Positions 5,721 through 6,569 of a stretch of DNA of 6,569 nucleotides are shown one piece after another. Under the pieces are notes generated by a model. The model saw only the letters and a program-made list of their open reading frames with translations, was not told where the DNA came from and did not search any database. The position numbers and the translations under genes were made by a program. This DNA comes from an uncultured Planctomycetaceae bacterium (lineage in GTDB: Bacteria > Planctomycetota > Planctomycetia > Pirellulales > UBA1268). Within the stretch, counting starts at the first letter, position 1; each line of letters starts with the position of its first letter. The stretch spans positions 1 through 6,569 of the forward strand of contig CAJBSQ010000308.1 of the NCBI GenBank assembly GCA_903958265.1, written 5' to 3'.

Positions 5721-6569
5721 GTGGCGAGAGTCCGGAAGGCGGCCGGGAAGACCGGGCACGCGGCGGCCGAGCCGCCCGCGCCGGTGATCGCCGACGCCGC
5801 GGGCCTGCGGCGGAGGCTCGTGCGGTGGTATGCCCGCGCGAAGCGAGACCTGCCCTGGCGGCGGTCGCGCGATCCCTACGCCGTCTGGGTCAGCGAGGTC
5901 ATGCTCCAGCAGACGCAGGTGGAGCGGGTGAAGGAGTTCTACCGGCGATTCATGGCGAGGTTTCCGACCATCCGCGAGCTCGCCACCGCCCGCGAGGCCG
6001 ACGTGCTCAAGCACTGGGAGGGCCTCGGCTACTATCGCCGCGCCCGGCAACTGCATGCTGCGGCTCAGGCGGTGGTGGCGGATCACGCCGCGGAGTTTCC
6101 GCGGACGGTTGCCGGCCTGCTGGGCCTGCCGGGGATCGGCCGCTACACCGCCGGCGCCATCGCCTCGATCGCCTTCGACCTCCCCGCGCCGATCGTGGAG
6201 GCCAACTCGCGCCGCGTGCTCGCACGGCTCGCGGGGCACGACGAGCCCGTTGGAGGCACCGGCGACAAACCGATCTGGGAGCTCGCCGCGGCGGTGGTGC
6301 CGCGGAAGGGCGCGGGCGTCTTCAATCAGGCGCTGATGGACTTGGGCGCGATGGTCTGCACGCCCGATCGGCCGCTCTGCGGCGGCTGTCCGTTGGTCGA
6401 CGACTGCGCTGCGTACGCCGCCGGCCGCGTCGCCGAGATTCCAGTGATGGCCGCGGCTCGGGCTCCGAAACAGATCCGCGAGACGGCCGTGGTGACGCGG
6501 CACGGCGACCGCGTGCTCCTGGTGTGTCGCGGCCCGGGCGAATGGTGGGAAGGGCTCTGGGACTTTCCC
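5721..6569 (+). CDS. mutY: A/G-specific adenine DNA glycosylase, 3' end outside the window
   Basis: MutY removes adenine mispaired with 8-oxoguanine or guanine in base-excision repair. 283 codons are present. After a variable Ala-rich leader (1-27), LPWR (44-47) and PYAVWVSEVMLQQTQV (52-67) contain the catalytic Glu59. WEGLGYYRRARQL follows at 99-111, and the helix-hairpin-helix LPGIGRYTAGA is at 136-146 with Tyr142. The catalytic loop reads IVEANSRRV (158-166), with Glu160 where MutY normally has Asp. The 4Fe-4S cysteines are C213, C220, C223 and C229, the exact C-x6-C-x2-C-x5-C spacing. From about 245 (RETAVVTRHGDRVLLV) the C-terminal NUDIX-like 8-oxoG recognition domain begins, and it is cut by the window edge after LWDFP. 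The MutY-type LQQTQ motif and the start of the C-terminal domain separate it from endonuclease III. It starts at GTG with GGGGA 6 nt upstream and is divergent from the TPR gene. Confidence 0.93.
   Translation, partial: MARVRKAAGKTGHAAAEPPAPVIADAAGLRRRLVRWYARAKRDLPWRRSRDPYAVWVSEVMLQQTQVERVKEFYRRFMARFPTIRELATAREADVLKHWEGLGYYRRARQLHAAAQAVVADHAAEFPRTVAGLLGLPGIGRYTAGAIASIAFDLPAPIVEANSRRVLARLAGHDEPVGGTGDKPIWELAAAVVPRKGAGVFNQALMDLGAMVCTPDRPLCGGCPLVDDCAAYAAGRVAEIPVMAAARAPKQIRETAVVTRHGDRVLLVCRGPGEWWEGLWDFP

Noticed and set aside
5646..6503. 285-codon minus-strand frame across mutY
   Set aside because: It is antisense to a gene with complete MutY catalytic, HhH and Fe-S motifs.
1..6569. CRISPR array, tRNA, rRNA, toxin-antitoxin pair, phage or insertion sequence genes
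   Set aside because: I saw no regularly spaced direct repeats, no cloverleaf, no rRNA-like tract and no transposase or integrase motifs; the genes are housekeeping plus lineage-typical proteins.

Overview
The window looks like ordinary chromosome from a GC-rich planctomycete, most likely of the Pirellulales type. This rests on four things: very high GC with strongly GC-biased third codon positions, a secreted alpha/beta-hydrolase of the kind common in planctomycetes, a large secreted or anchored protein whose C-terminal part resembles (from memory) a planctomycete-restricted hypothetical family, and a TPR protein with an N-terminal HPRC motif. The phylum is a reasonable inference; anything finer is a guess.

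Layout: five genes lie on the minus strand and one on the plus strand. Reading the minus strand 5' to 3' (right to left), they are a small TPR protein (5649-5122), a secreted esterase-like alpha/beta-hydrolase (4924-3989), thymidylate kinase tmk (3909-3286), DNA polymerase III delta' subunit holB (3273-2221), and a 685-codon secreted or anchored protein of unknown function (2055 to beyond the left edge). On the plus strand, divergent from the TPR gene across a 71-bp gap, mutY starts from a GTG at 5721 and runs off the right edge inside its C-terminal domain. Both edge genes are easy to miss: one has no stop codon in the window, the other has no ATG start.

How the genes relate: tmk and holB form a tight pair (12 nt apart, with the holB ribosome-binding site overlapping the tmk stop), joining dTTP supply with the replication clamp loader, a neighbour pair seen in many bacteria. 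mutY is a base-excision repair gene. The hydrolase, TPR protein and large unknown protein have no evident functional tie to these. All the minus-strand genes could share transcripts, but gaps of 79, 165 and 197 bp leave room for internal promoters or terminators.

Noncoding structure: the 197-bp gap between the TPR and esterase genes holds a 64-nt imperfect palindrome whose outer 14-bp stem is fully paired only in minus-strand RNA, through G-U wobbles. A perfect 7-bp inverted repeat lies just upstream of the large unknown gene. I found no mobile element, CRISPR array, tRNA, rRNA or defence system. The most checkable oddities are a Glu in place of the usual catalytic Asp in MutY and the structured element at 5034-5097. 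I do not see evidence for a novel multi-gene system.
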